NCBI RefSeq assembly: GCF_947623445.1
Contig: NC_135241.1
Span: 7,256,501-7,320,500 of the forward strand
Reading direction: 5' to 3'
Source: Clavelina lepadiformis
Lineage: Eukaryota > Chordata > Ascidiacea > Aplousobranchia > Clavelinidae
DNA: 64,000 nucleotides
How positions within the stretch are numbered: the first letter of the stretch is position 1; each line of letters opens with the position of its first letter. The notes under the pieces were generated by a model. It did no database searches and had not been told where the DNA came from. It saw only the letters and a program-made list of their open reading frames with translations. A program made the translations under genes and the position numbers. Positions 1 through 11,011 of the stretch are shown in pieces.

Positions 1-3000
1 TCACCCAAGCGAATTTCCGTAAGTTACATGCAAATATAAAAATTAAATTTAGATTTTCTACATTGCAATCTATCTACAGTTTAAAGTTAGTTTAATTAAT
101 TTTTTAGAACTTGTACTAGGGCATTTACTTCAATTACCAACATATAACTTACATTTCAAGCAAATAATTAAAGCTCTAAGTGTTTCCAGAGAGAAAGTGC
201 CGATTTTGATACATTTCAACTGTTATGGTATTCGTTAGTTACATGAAGTTGGATTTGAGCGTCCAAAGCTACTTTATTTTAGTTGGCAATTCCGAAAATT
301 CGATTTGCCAAAGCCTTTAAACTTGACGACAAAAGAAAAGCTCATATATAGCCCTCGAACTAAGACAGCGTATACCATGCACCCACTCTTGACAACAAAA
401 TGCTGTCGGACGTTTTTCCATTGGAGTATCGCGAACATATAAGTTAGCTATGACTAGTAACAGTAAAATAACTCATTTTCTCAATACATTTATGTATTCA
501 TATTTTATTTTACCTTTACCGCTATTGTGTCCCACTTTTAATCTACCAAAAATTTTAAGGTTCCTAAAGTCGTTTAACTATTTCCCATCATGGCTTTTTA
601 TACAGTACATCAAAGTGAAAGTTAGAATCTCTAGTTGATACATTTATTCAAAAGTTGAATATGCAATTGCTGCAGTGCGTCCCTGCGGCTTGGTATTACG
701 TGAGCACTGGCTAACATTTCGTCTTTGGACTCATACTACCATAGCTTGGACAATACGGTGTTATTACAATACTTTCTGTAACTTGGTAGCGTTGGTTAAA
801 CTTTAAAAATTGTTGGTCGGCATGAAAACGTTCACATTCTTCACACATAATAATCATTATATTCCAGGAAGTCATTCATGCATTAAAATTGTCGAAACAC
901 TTAAAGTAATCGCTTATTTAGTGATCTCAAGAAGATATAAATTGATATTTACTGTATAAGCATAGATATGATGTATGTACATATTTATCTTCAGTGTGTG
1001 CATGGTACGCAATCCTAACTCCAGGACTACAATATTTATAATATTTAGCAATAGTAGGACTTATACACAATATTTTTGTTTATTACTTTGTACATAATTT
1101 TCACACTTTGATGGTGTTAACAGACATCGCCTGAACGACACACGAGTCGCAAGAGCGAAGTCAGATGGACTCAAAGACTTGCATTACCGTCTAGTAAACG
1201 TGGATAGTCATCCAACGTACACTAAGTTGTTTATTGATATTCGTCGGATTGAAGTTAAACGAATTATTTTGTATATCGACGGAAAACCAGCCATGGATTT
1301 TGACATAAAACCAGGTATCTTTTCTTTATCTATCTCCATTATCTCGGTTATCACATTATCTTCAGTTCTATAACAGATGTTGCTTAACTTTACAAAATAC
1401 CAGAAAGCGTTAATGGGCTACTACTTGAACAGTAATCCACACTAACTTTATGGAATATTAACGCTGATATTCTTCAGTTTAGTTAATGACAGTGATATTT
1501 CCTAAAGTTGTTTAATGTGTACTTGGTTAGGCCTATATGCTTTATGGAGAAATGAATCGTCACAAAGCCGAAGTGTGACTATGCAAAACATAAGATTTAT
1601 TTATGTGTTCGTCGTTCTTGATTACCATCGGTAGTCAGTCAACTTTCTATAGGGCGGTCTGCCTAAAAAGTTATGTAGTTAGTTTACTTCATCAATAGAT
1701 TAAGCTGAATAACAAAACGTTAAAGTTTTAATAAAAGGTTTCAGATCTGGCTTTGCTAATTCCGCCGTTTACGACTATCAAATTATAGTTACACGCCATT
1801 CCACTATCTATTCTATACAAATTGATTAATTTTTCCCAACATATCCCGATACCCGATGTCTTGCAATTCCAGGGCGTAAATGACGCCTTTTCCGGACAGC
1901 GCACGTTTTGTATGCAGCTTTATGCGCAATCTTGTTCATAATGCAGTCGTTTCATACTGCAAAACAGTTGCTTATAATTTAACTTACGACCCCACTGGTT
2001 AAGATGCGCTTAACTTCATTTATATTTTGTTCGTTTAGGGCCATGCCGGTGGGAAAAATTCGAAGGGAAGTATTTGGATTTCAGCATAGAACTTTCCACA
2101 TTAAAGGAAACATCGCATCTAAGATCACTACGAGTTAACCAACCTCCACCACCCCCACCAGGGGTTGATATCAAAATTCCAACAACTCCGGAAAACATTC
2201 GATTTACGCTCATGGAAAATTTCACAGAAGCGTTAGAAATATGTCAAAAAATTGCTCCTGAGTGTCAAGGAGTAATGCAAGAAAATGAAGGCGATAGGTA
2301 TTCGCTCCGACGAAGTAACATTCCACGTTATACCGTTGTGTCAGGGCCGGCCCAACCACAGATTTTGCAAGATAAAACATTAAACGTTATCCCAAAAAAG
2401 AAATATTACTTTCCAAAAAAGACTTCTTTTGTACGATATTGTCCTGGGGACTCACAATATTTTCAAGCACTAAAGAATCCTTTGAAAATTGATTTAGAAA
2501 TCAACCAAAGCGTTGTCCAACACACATATGGCTTTGACGTTCATTTCTCGGTAAGTGGTATTAATTGTCTCTAGGATTACTTATACTGTTTTCTTTTTAT
2601 ATTTCTCGGTCATATCTTCAACTGATCAACAACGTGGATATGACACACATGCTTTCCACAACTCCACAAATTAATTGCAGATGTCAAAACTTGTCGATGG
2701 AGTATGTATGAAGGCTTAACCATTGGTCATTCCAGTAAAATTAGTCAGACTCAAAAATCGTTTGCATCTCTAAACTCGGCCAAATCCGTTTGTATGGAAA
2801 TTGGTCAATACTGTGGGGGAATTACAAAACAACACAGCTCAAACTTGTACTACCTCAAAAGAAACAATATTCCACGTCATGATGAATACTTCCTAGAAGA
2901 CCTCATAAAAGCAAACAACGGCTTGCCGAAAAATAGCCTGGGAACCGAATTATACCGCGCCATGTATAATAAAGCCGATCGAGGGATAAGCGAGGATGGA

Positions 3001-6000
3001 CTGTTTGATGCTGACGAACAGTTTTATGTCGACGTCAAAGTTACGTCAGAAACTAAAACAAATTCTAGCGATCGTACGCAGCAGAAAATCACGTCATTTG
3101 TGAAATACTGTCCTGGAATTTTTGGTTCCTTTCAACAACTAAAAGATCTGCCAATCAAAGTTGACAATGACATCAATACATTTTTAGATGAATACGACGT
3201 CAAACGTCACCAACATTCTTTTGCTGTTAAAATAACGTTTACGGTCGGTTAAAACATGGTTAATACACAACACTGCTGCGGTTATACAATATTTAACAAT
3301 GCAAAGCAAAAATTAAAAGTTCTCTTGTTTATCATCTCTAGCTAGAGAGAGTCACTAATTTCTCATATATTGGTTACTGTATATGTTAGGTGGTTATTTA
3401 TTCATATACCTATTACTTCTTGCAGGTCCTTCTTCAACCTGCCGACTATCTGTACTATACTGATCAAAAGCATTTTGAATCTCAAATAGCCAAAGGAAAA
3501 AGTATGCATTTATAATTTGCTTTTACCTATCTGTAGAGTGTAGTGTTACTGTAGTTTTCTTATTTCTAAAATACATTGAAAATATAATGTAGATGAAATC
3601 ATAACATTAACAACCAACTAATCCAGGGGTCGGCAACCTTTTGTGCACTGCGGACCGGTTTAAAACTGAAATTGTTTCGCGGAACGGCCTTCAAAAAAAA
3701 ACACAAATGTTCATTAAATTGAATCTATTGAAGCTCATAGAAGTCGGAATTTCAATGAGAACCTTGAGCTTGTTTTGCCGCAACGAGACGCTCCCACCTA
3801 GGAATTATGGTACTCAATGAAACTCGTAATGTATCCCTCACGTCCAGTCTGTTTCGCGGCTTCGTCTTTGTAGCTGCCATCACAGAAAATCCAGACTCAC
3901 ACAAGTAGGATGTCGGAAAGGGCAGTAAAGGTTTTAAGGCTTTCATGGCAAGACCTTCATCCAAGATGTTGGTAGAGTCGTTGTACGAAAAATACATTTC
4001 AGGTTACAATCATTCGCAATGTCCAGCAGCTGGTCCTCTTGTCGTACAAGTAAGGTCGATTCATTTGTTTGGAAAACGAATGGATTCCAGATCCATTTCT
4101 TTGCTGTTCGAGGGTCTTTAGCGCTTGAACTCTTGTAAAAGTACACGCATGTGACTGCTCACAAGGTCGGAGAACGCTTGTTCAGGCTCACTGTTTTTCA
4201 ATGTCTCAGCTACTGTTGGAAACATGTCAAATACCCCTTTGTTTATGCGCTACTCCCACAATTTAAGTTTGTCTTGAAATGCAGCTACTTTATCTGCCAA
4301 CGTCACTACTGAAGTCATTCTGCCCTGAAGTGAAGAATTCAGTTCGTTCAGCAGATTAAATATGTCGCACAAATAGGCAAGTTTAAGAACCCATTTTTCA
4401 CCAATAAGTTTGTTAGCAAGATCTAAATTTTTCTCCAGTAGGAATCTTTGTACTGGTTCACGTAACTCAAACGTCCTAATTAATGATTTACCTCGTGAGA
4501 GCCACCTTGCTTCAGTGAGTAAAAAAAAGACACTTGTACTCAGAATCCATGTCCTCACACATCTGCTCAAACAGCCGGGTGTTAAGAGCATGAGCTTTAA
4601 TGAGGTTGATCATTTTAACTATATCATCGAACATACTACAGTATGTAGCTCAGGTGATAACTAGGGCAACCAAAAGTCAACATGGTCAATTTTTTTTAAC
4701 CTGCCCAGAATGTTATCAAACAAGCACAAAACAAATTTCAGCTTTGTACGACGTGTGGTATAGAAGTTATTAGGTCAAATAAAGTCAAAATGTTACGTTA
4801 GGTCAAAATACGGTCAAATTGTTTCTTTAGGTCTTTTTTTTAGGTCAAAATCTATTAAACTTGTAATTTTGTAGCCATTTTGTAATATTATTCTTCCGTT
4901 TTTCTCTTTTCTTGTACCGCAAACAATTCCAGTGCCACAAATTTTACTTAGAACCAAAGCCACAAAGAGAGGGAAGGCTTTTCAGCGCGTTTGATGACGT
5001 CACGATGTGACGGCATTGCATTTGAAACTGCAAGTTGTCAATCTTAATACGCAGAAACGAAAAAAAGTCAACACTAGAAAAGCATTTTGTCATTTTTAAA
5101 TGCAGCTTTAGATTAGAAAGTTGCTGTAGACAGTGTAGAGATTATCAGTATAGCGTTTTTCAAAATAAGGTCAAAATTTAAACGTTTTAGGTCAAAATAA
5201 GGTCAAAATTTAAACTTTTTAGGTCAAAATGAGGTCAAAATTTGCAAATTTTAAGGTCAAAATTTAAAATTTTTAGGTCAAAAAACTGGTTGCCCTAGTG
5301 ATAACTTTTGACTCGCCAGCATTTCTCTGTTAATAACACAGTGAGTGGCCTTGCAATCTAGTGTGACCTCCTTAATGCGAGCAGTCAAACCAGACAGACG
5401 ACCAATCATGGCTGCAGCCCCCATCTGTGCACACACCGACACAAAAATACCGGTTCAGTTTTCTGGTGAAATAATCATTCAGAGATTTGAACAGATCGGC
5501 TGTGGTGTTTTTTGGCAATAACAAAGCACCAACATGTCCTCATGAATGTCTTCGTCATAAAGATATCGAACAAAAACTAGCAGCCCAGCTTTTTTTCAAT
5601 ATCTGACCACTCATCACACTGAATCGCAAACCATGGTGACTTTACAATCCACTCTAACATATAAATTTCGATATCTTCCGCCATATCCTCAATTCGTCTC
5701 CCAACAGTGCGAACCGAAAGGGGAACCTGTACTATCTTTTTAGCTGCCGATTCTCCTAAAACTTCACGGCACATATCAGTACATGCAGGTAGAATCAATG
5801 CTTCTCCAATAGTAAATGGTTTGTTAGTCTTAGCTATGCGGTGAGACACCAAACGATGCTCTTAGTGCATTTGAATTTGTTGACAAAGCAGTCCTCAATA
5901 CTCGTTTTTCACCTTCGCGGTCACGTTTCCTTCTTTCAAAAAACTCCACAGGTCTATCTTTTAATTCGGGCTGCTTATTCGTCATGTGCCGAAGCAGTTT

Positions 6001-8411
6001 TGAAGGCTTCATTGACTCGATTGATAACTTGCTGTTGAAAATTAGGCAGAGCGGGTGAGGTGCTTCGGAATCAGAAGTTGAAATAAATCCGTATTTTAAA
6101 TACGACACATTATATTGGCGATTGAAAAAAGCTTTACTCTTTTTTTTAGCTGTAGGCCCTTCGTCGTCGATGTCAGGTGTTGACCCATTTCCAAAATAAC
6201 TCAGCATAGGTGTTTGCTTTGTACTCATTTTCATCCGACTAAAAATATATGTTTAATGTTGAAAATTGCCCTAAATTCAGAGTGGCTCATTATTGTGTGA
6301 CCGCTTTGTGAAATACCTTCAAAAAGTAGCTTGCATTTTGATAGAGGATTAGTTGGCTCTGTGAACCATCTAGGACGCTTCACACTGAATCAACTACTCG
6401 ATCCTCAGGCCAATTTTAAAAGAAAAGTACGTCTACCTGGTCCCTCAGTTTTTAGTTGAAACAAAACGAAAAGAATCTGCGCCAAGCTGCCTAGTGTCCA
6501 CACTAATACACTAACCATTAGATTATGCGCCCTTTCACTGCAGTTTCTACAAAATAAAATAGAAAACCTGGCTGGACTAAAAGTTACCATTTCGTTAAAA
6601 AAGGCCTTTCTTTCACAACTCTGAACACACACACAACCTCTTCGAACCTCAAACTATTGTGGCAGCCATTACACATTATGATGTCCTGTAGCCTAGTAGC
6701 GATAAATCAACTAACGCGGATTTCCAACACCTTTTTGGTGACAATATACGACAACCTTATTGCACTACAGACATAAAAGAGTAATGCGGCCCGGTAACGA
6801 TCTCCTCACAGACCGGTACCATGCCGCGGCTTGGTGGTTGCCGACCACTGAACTAATCGACTAACTTTTTTGCTCAAGAAAATCTATTGCCTATGTACTT
6901 GCAGGTATTTACACTTTCGGCTGGCCAAAAGGTAAATCACCCGATTTCAGTTTGCCAGACACACCTCGACAATTTACATTTCGGACTGAAGATTTTGCCT
7001 TGCCAAGTATTCCCGGTTAGGATAATGCATTTCTTAGCTACATTCTAGGCCTATATCCTATCTGTCTGTTGTCATAAAATATTCTCATCAGGTGGCCAAG
7101 TAGTGCACTCTACAAGAGTAGGCTATAAATTATTATTCCTACAGAAATCTAATTATTCTTCCATGACCGAACTTATTATAATTTAATATCTGTGAAGTTA
7201 AAGTTAAATTTATTGCAAGGTTGCTATGCCGTAGAGAGCAAAATTCAAGATAGACTTGGCCAACCTTATTATCAATGGAACTGGTGGTTTGAAGCAAAGT
7301 CCGACGACAGAGAACAAGATGCAGCCGTAAGAGAAGCATATTGGACGTAAGCTGTATAGCCTAATAGTAATAAGTATAATGACCACAGACTCATTATATT
7401 GCATACCGTTTAATCTTTACACGTTCATTGTCAACAAAACTACCGCAAAAGACTTGCTTTGAGTTTTGTTCAGTATTGCGTAACGTAAATTATGTTATTT
7501 CATTGCCTCGATTTGGCGCTTGTTCAAGTACTTACTAATTAAGTTAAAAACTAGTGATTCAAACAACTAAAGAATAATACTTGATGAATTTCCTGCTATA
7601 AATAGACGGCGCATGCAGGAGCATGCTGCTAAAAGTATGATCAGTCAGAAGAAAATGGAGGACACAAGAAAACAAGCATTGCAAGCCAAAAGGGAGCAGC
7701 AATTCCAAAACGAAATGCGAAAAATACATGTAGGCCTACAATATCATTATGTCACCTAACTTGTATTATGTGTTCTTCTCTTCGCTTCTGACGTCGTACA
7801 GCTGCCACTAACAACATGCGCCGTCAGAAGTAAGCTTTATTTACAGTTACAAAATCTTACTGATTGCAGGAGCATGAACTAGCGCTTCAGCAAAAGCATT
7901 TGGCCGAAAAAGGTTATGTGTCTAAAACTGACAACAGCAAAGTGTCAGAAATGCATCAATCAGTACAGAAATTAAAGGTAAAAACGTTTGATGTTTAAAA
8001 GGGTTTACTTTAATTTTGATCGATTACGGTTGTCTCGAAACAAAGTCTTCTCGTGCTGTATTTGGAAAAACTCTGCAACCCACAATTTATGAGGCCATGC
8101 TTCTATAAACGTTTATTGCATTATGTTTGACAAATTTATGCTTCTAAAACTAATTCTTTGTTTAGACAAAAGAAAATATTGTAAAGAAAGCACCAGAAGA
8201 AAAAAGTGGGCACTTGTACAAAGATCATATTGCTGGAGGAAAAATTCGATTGCTAGATCCAAACAAAACATTGCCTCCAATAGTTCAGGTTGTTCCAACG
8301 CATAACATAGAAGAAAAAAGAAAACCAGCAGTGCAAAGGATGTACCACATGCATATGCCGGATCATCTCCGAAAAAAGATGGAGGAGCGAAAGTCTCAGG
8401 AAAATTTATGA
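1..8411 (+). CDS. Unrecognised multi-exon gene, 3' part (apple/PAN-like domain plus coiled-coil-like tail)
   Basis: Exons read by GT-AG borders and matching phases: 1-18 (partial), 1124-1314, then either 2039-2550 or 2681-3243, then 3426-3501, 6905-7015, 7220-7346, 7606-7729, 7870-7977 and 8166-8411 (TGA). With the first cassette the visible part is about 503 residues, with the second about 520. The 5' end lies outside the window. The cassette exon encodes a cysteine-patterned segment (C-R-W near its start, then A-x(3)-C, C-x-G, and a late Y-C-P-G) resembling PAN/apple domains. Downstream comes a segment with [10 protein letters not shown], then a Lys/Glu/Gln-rich stretch that looks helical or coiled coil (from about 7606 on). 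I do not recognise the family and assign no function. The 3.4-kb intron 3502-6904 is mostly transposon. The first exon (18 bases) is the least certain; the exons from 6905 on are well supported by phase. Confidence 0.75.
2039..2550 (+). CDS. Alternative cassette exon A of the unrecognised gene
   Basis: Acceptor TTTAG at 2034-2038, donor GTAAGT at 2551. It enters in phase 1 and leaves in phase 0 (512 nt). Begins PCRWEKFEG, contains a polyproline run, then [14 protein letters not shown], a Y-x-L-R-R-x-N-I-P-R motif and RYCPG. The same landmarks occur in the same order in the exon at 2681-3243, so the two are diverged duplicates. Because entry and exit phases differ, this exon cannot be joined directly to its duplicate. 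Confidence 0.75.
2681..3243 (+). CDS. Alternative cassette exon B of the unrecognised gene
   Basis: Acceptor TTGCAG at 2675-2680. It enters in phase 1 and leaves in phase 0 at a weak donor GTCGGT (563 nt). Begins [11 protein letters not shown], then [16 protein letters not shown]-x-L-K-R-N-N-I-P-R and KYCPG, parallel to the exon at 2039-2550. If the weak donor is not used the frame stops three codons later at 3252, so this exon could alternatively be a terminal exon. It has about 17 more residues than its partner, including an acidic insert in the middle. Confidence 0.68.
3752..6234 (-). pseudogene. hAT transposase remnant (ZBED/SCAND3-like)
   Basis: Reading on the minus strand, the start is near 6234 ([15 protein letters not shown]). 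Next comes a block ending ALRASFG (to about 5850). After a frameshift there is a block with [19 protein letters not shown] and [11 protein letters not shown] (about 5852-5577), where the catalytic Asp region would lie. Beyond the nested insert, 4591-4250 holds RWLSRGK and [16 protein letters not shown], and 3997-3752 holds the hATC dimerisation block with [20 protein letters not shown]. These blocks match the layout of transposases related to vertebrate ZBED5/FAM200/SCAND3 proteins. Several stops and frameshifts interrupt it, so it cannot make an active protein. The order of blocks is seen; the family match is from memory. Confidence 0.88.
4662..5297. mobile_element. Nested hAT-type MITE rich in AGGTCA motifs
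   Basis: Ends TAGGGCAACC / GGTTGCCCTA are inverted repeats, flanked by a perfect 8-bp duplication GTGATAAC at 4654-4661 and 5298-5305. The insert is 636 bp, has no coding capacity, and interrupts the transposase of the surrounding hAT element, so it is the younger insertion. About ten copies of AGGTCA lie in it, clustered in the 5160-5290 end, including two direct pairs with a 5-bp gap at 5189-5205 and 5221-5237. Confidence 0.92.
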
Positions 8412-8512
8412 AATAAGCGCTGGTAGTAAAAAAAACAAAACAACATGCTCTTTAGACCATCTGAAAACTGCAGTTTTACTCAAGAACGCTTTGAAATTAC
8501 GTGATAATCTCC

Positions 8513-8518
8513 AATAAA
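8513..8518 (+). other. Polyadenylation signal of the unrecognised gene
   Basis: AATAAA about 100 bases after the stop codon at 8409-8411. The stretch 8520-9100 shows no further coding signal. Confidence 0.6.
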
Positions 8519-9111
8519 AATTCCATTCATCGACTTTCAGTTAACAGTAAACTAAAACAATATGAGTATAACCTATTACTACCGGCAATTTATAAGAAGC
8601 TCCTTTACTGATGTGTTATTATTACGACCAGGTTTCTAAAAATATATAGCTTTTCCAAATTTTTGGAAAGTTCATTTAAACGTTGCATAAAATGCAACCG
8701 ACGTTTTCTAGGCTTTTGTTTCACTAGAATCAAGGCCTACTATATTTGTTGCCAGCAATGATCGAAGCGATGTTGCCGTTACTGAGATCTTTCTTCTACA
8801 GTTTGTCATTGTTGATTTGACATAAACAGAAAAAAGTGCACTACCGTTTTTCATACCTTATAGTTATAAAAAAACGTTTCCTATCGTAACTTCTGTGTTT
8901 TTAAACTTTTTATGTTTTTTATACTCCAATACGCATAAGCAAATAAGTATTTCTGATTAAATATATCAATTTTGCGTTAGTTTCGGGGGTTTTGTTTTCG
9001 GGATGAGTATCAGCTCAACGTGAATAAATGTTAATTTTGTATTTGTGTTTTCATACTTTGCAAAAATGGCATAACGAACTGAATGGACTAAGTACAAATT
9101 GACAAACCTGA

Positions 9112-9117
9112 TTTATT
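9112..9117 (-). other. Polyadenylation signal of the p23 gene
   Basis: TTTATT on the plus strand, i.e. AATAAA on the minus strand, about 350 bases after the p23 stop. The two genes on either side of this interval therefore converge. Confidence 0.55.
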
Positions 9118-9468
9118 TTATTCAAGATGCATCGCCATTTCTTTGACTCGGCATGCAGCAAGCATAAACACATAGGCTCTGGCTTCCGAAATCAAATTTT
9201 GCTATCCTCTAACAACCTAGTGAGTGTGATAAAACTTACAAAAATACTTGACGGGTAACACTACTTACCAAATTTCTGGTTAATCGTGTACTGCATGAAG
9301 CTCATTTTAAGTAGAATTAAATTTAATTGTGATACGCAACATTGTTCGGTCTCAAAAAACATAGTAAAATATGTCACTTTAAGCCTAGTTGTGCCACAGC
9401 ATAGACCGCTGGTTTATGTGCCTCAGCCAAATGGTAAGAATTGTAGTTCAGGCAGTAACATATGGCAA

Positions 9469-11011
9469 TCACGCACTTTCAGGTTTATCTTCCTTATCAA
9501 CATTGTCTTCTAAATCTGGAAGATCTTCATCATCACTATCTACTTCCTCATCGTCTGGAAGGTCACCCATATCAGGAATTCCCCCAGCTCCTCCTCCCAT
9601 TTGGGCCATTAGGTTGGAAAGATCAGGTTCCTCTTGTCTACCTTCGTCATCTGAAGAATCATCTTCATCTTTCCATTTGTTAAAATCAACTCTCAACCAA
9701 TGAATCTGAAAATTCAATGCATGAAGCATTTTTAAGCGGTTCTTAAGTCAAGGTTACCTGAAATTTATGAGATGTGAAAGCAATTTCTGGAGCAAACTTG
9801 ATATATGAAAATACTACCTTTGCTTTGTCCTTAGTTAACCGAGGCCAAAATCCAATGTTTTTCTTCTGGAGAGTACACTCAATGCCAAGTCCTTTTTTCG
9901 CCCAAATGCAACCCTAATTTCATAATTTATAAAATATAATATGTGCATTAGGATGTTTCATTTTTTCATTATTTTTAACTTAAAAAAGGTTTTTCTAAGA
10001 GATATTTTCAGCATAATGAGAGTCTGAACTTTTTGGAATTGTGACATCATTTTGAGGCCGCACCCCCTTGTTTAAGTTTTGGTAGGGGTGCATTTTTCCA
10101 AATTGGTAAGATTATGGTAATTGATTGAGCTAAAGATACAATCAATACGTCTAAAGATGCAGAATGACTGAATTCCTTTAACCACAGAATATAGTTTGAG
10201 TTATTGGATAAAAAACAGACTTTTCACAGATTTCGCATGCTAATCACCATATAACAGTATATAGTTTCCAATTGGACCTTTATTTTGATTGCTTAAGATT
10301 GTAAACATTCTGGCAAACTTTAATAAACTCATAGCTACTCAATGAATTCCTTCCACTTCAAGTAAATGAGCTTCCTCTGTATGGAAAATAGTTTTTTGAA
10401 CTATCAATCTGGCCAATATATTCATCTTGCATTTGATTGTTAAAAAAAGTGCGGGCATTTTTATTTGCAATTTCTATGATCAATGTCACATTATTCATGA
10501 TAAATTAGCAATCCAGTACGGTATAACAACTTTTAACAAGTGTATTAAGTCCAAAATAAAAATCAAAGCATGACTTTTTAGCCAACATTTATATGTACAG
10601 TACCTCATTTATCATACCACAATATTTTTTAGCATACAATAAAATGTAATGGAAGTTCAAAATTCCTAAATCTAGATAAAAAATCTAACACACCTCAGGT
10701 TTAATTTCATCATTCATCTCAATTGTATTGGCATAATGGGTTACTGTAGAGTGGTCAGTTCCAGTGAACGTAACCTTGTCCTTTTCGAATGACACTTGAG
10801 GGGTTTTACAGCTTTCAATTTTGAAGGTTAGAAAAACCACATCCTTTCTTTGTGCCCACAGAGTTGGAGCAGGGTGCGTTCTAGTGAAAGGAAGGAAATC
10901 TGGTCACAATTCTATGTATATTTATAAGTACACTGCACACAATTTCATAAGAAAAAAAAATACTTACACTTCTGCATCACCTTTCCCATTCATATCTTGA
11001 GACTGGGTCAT
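9469..11011 (-). CDS. PTGES3: p23 co-chaperone / prostaglandin E synthase 3
   Basis: Four minus-strand exons: 10968-11011, 10694-10880, 9818-9913 and 9469-9705, giving 187 codons plus stop (human protein 160). Residues about 15-115 form the CS (p23-like) domain: an RKDVVFLTF-type opening strand, then FEKDKVTF, and the diagnostic block WPRLTKDKAK joined to IHWLRVDFNKWKDEDD. The C-terminal tail is acidic with a Gly-rich patch (MAQMGGGAGG) and DDEDLPDLED, as in p23 proteins. p23 binds the ATP-bound closed form of Hsp90 in the cytosol and stabilises client complexes; some homologues have prostaglandin E synthase activity. All splice borders are GT-AG and phases agree. The start is the only ATG in the short first exon. 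The tail is about 25 residues longer than in human. Confidence 0.97.

Larger units (their letters stand above)
3624..6850 (-). mobile_element. hAT superfamily DNA transposon, degenerate, in an intron
   Basis: Begins CAGGGGTCGGCAACC and ends GGTTGCCGACCACTG, which are imperfect terminal inverted repeats of the hAT type. It is flanked by a perfect 8-bp target duplication AACTAATC at 3616-3623 and 6851-6858, as expected for hAT insertion. It encodes a transposase on the minus strand, now broken, and was later split by a second element at 4662-5297. Without that insert it would be about 2.6 kb. Region 6240-6850 is its non-coding end. Confidence 0.93.

Noticed and set aside
3752-6234. A host ZBED/SCAND3-type gene
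   Set aside because: Terminal inverted repeats and 8-bp target duplications enclose it and the frame is broken, so it is a transposon copy.
9389-9703. Serine-rich plus-strand open frame
   Set aside because: Antisense shadow of the acidic C-terminal exon of p23.
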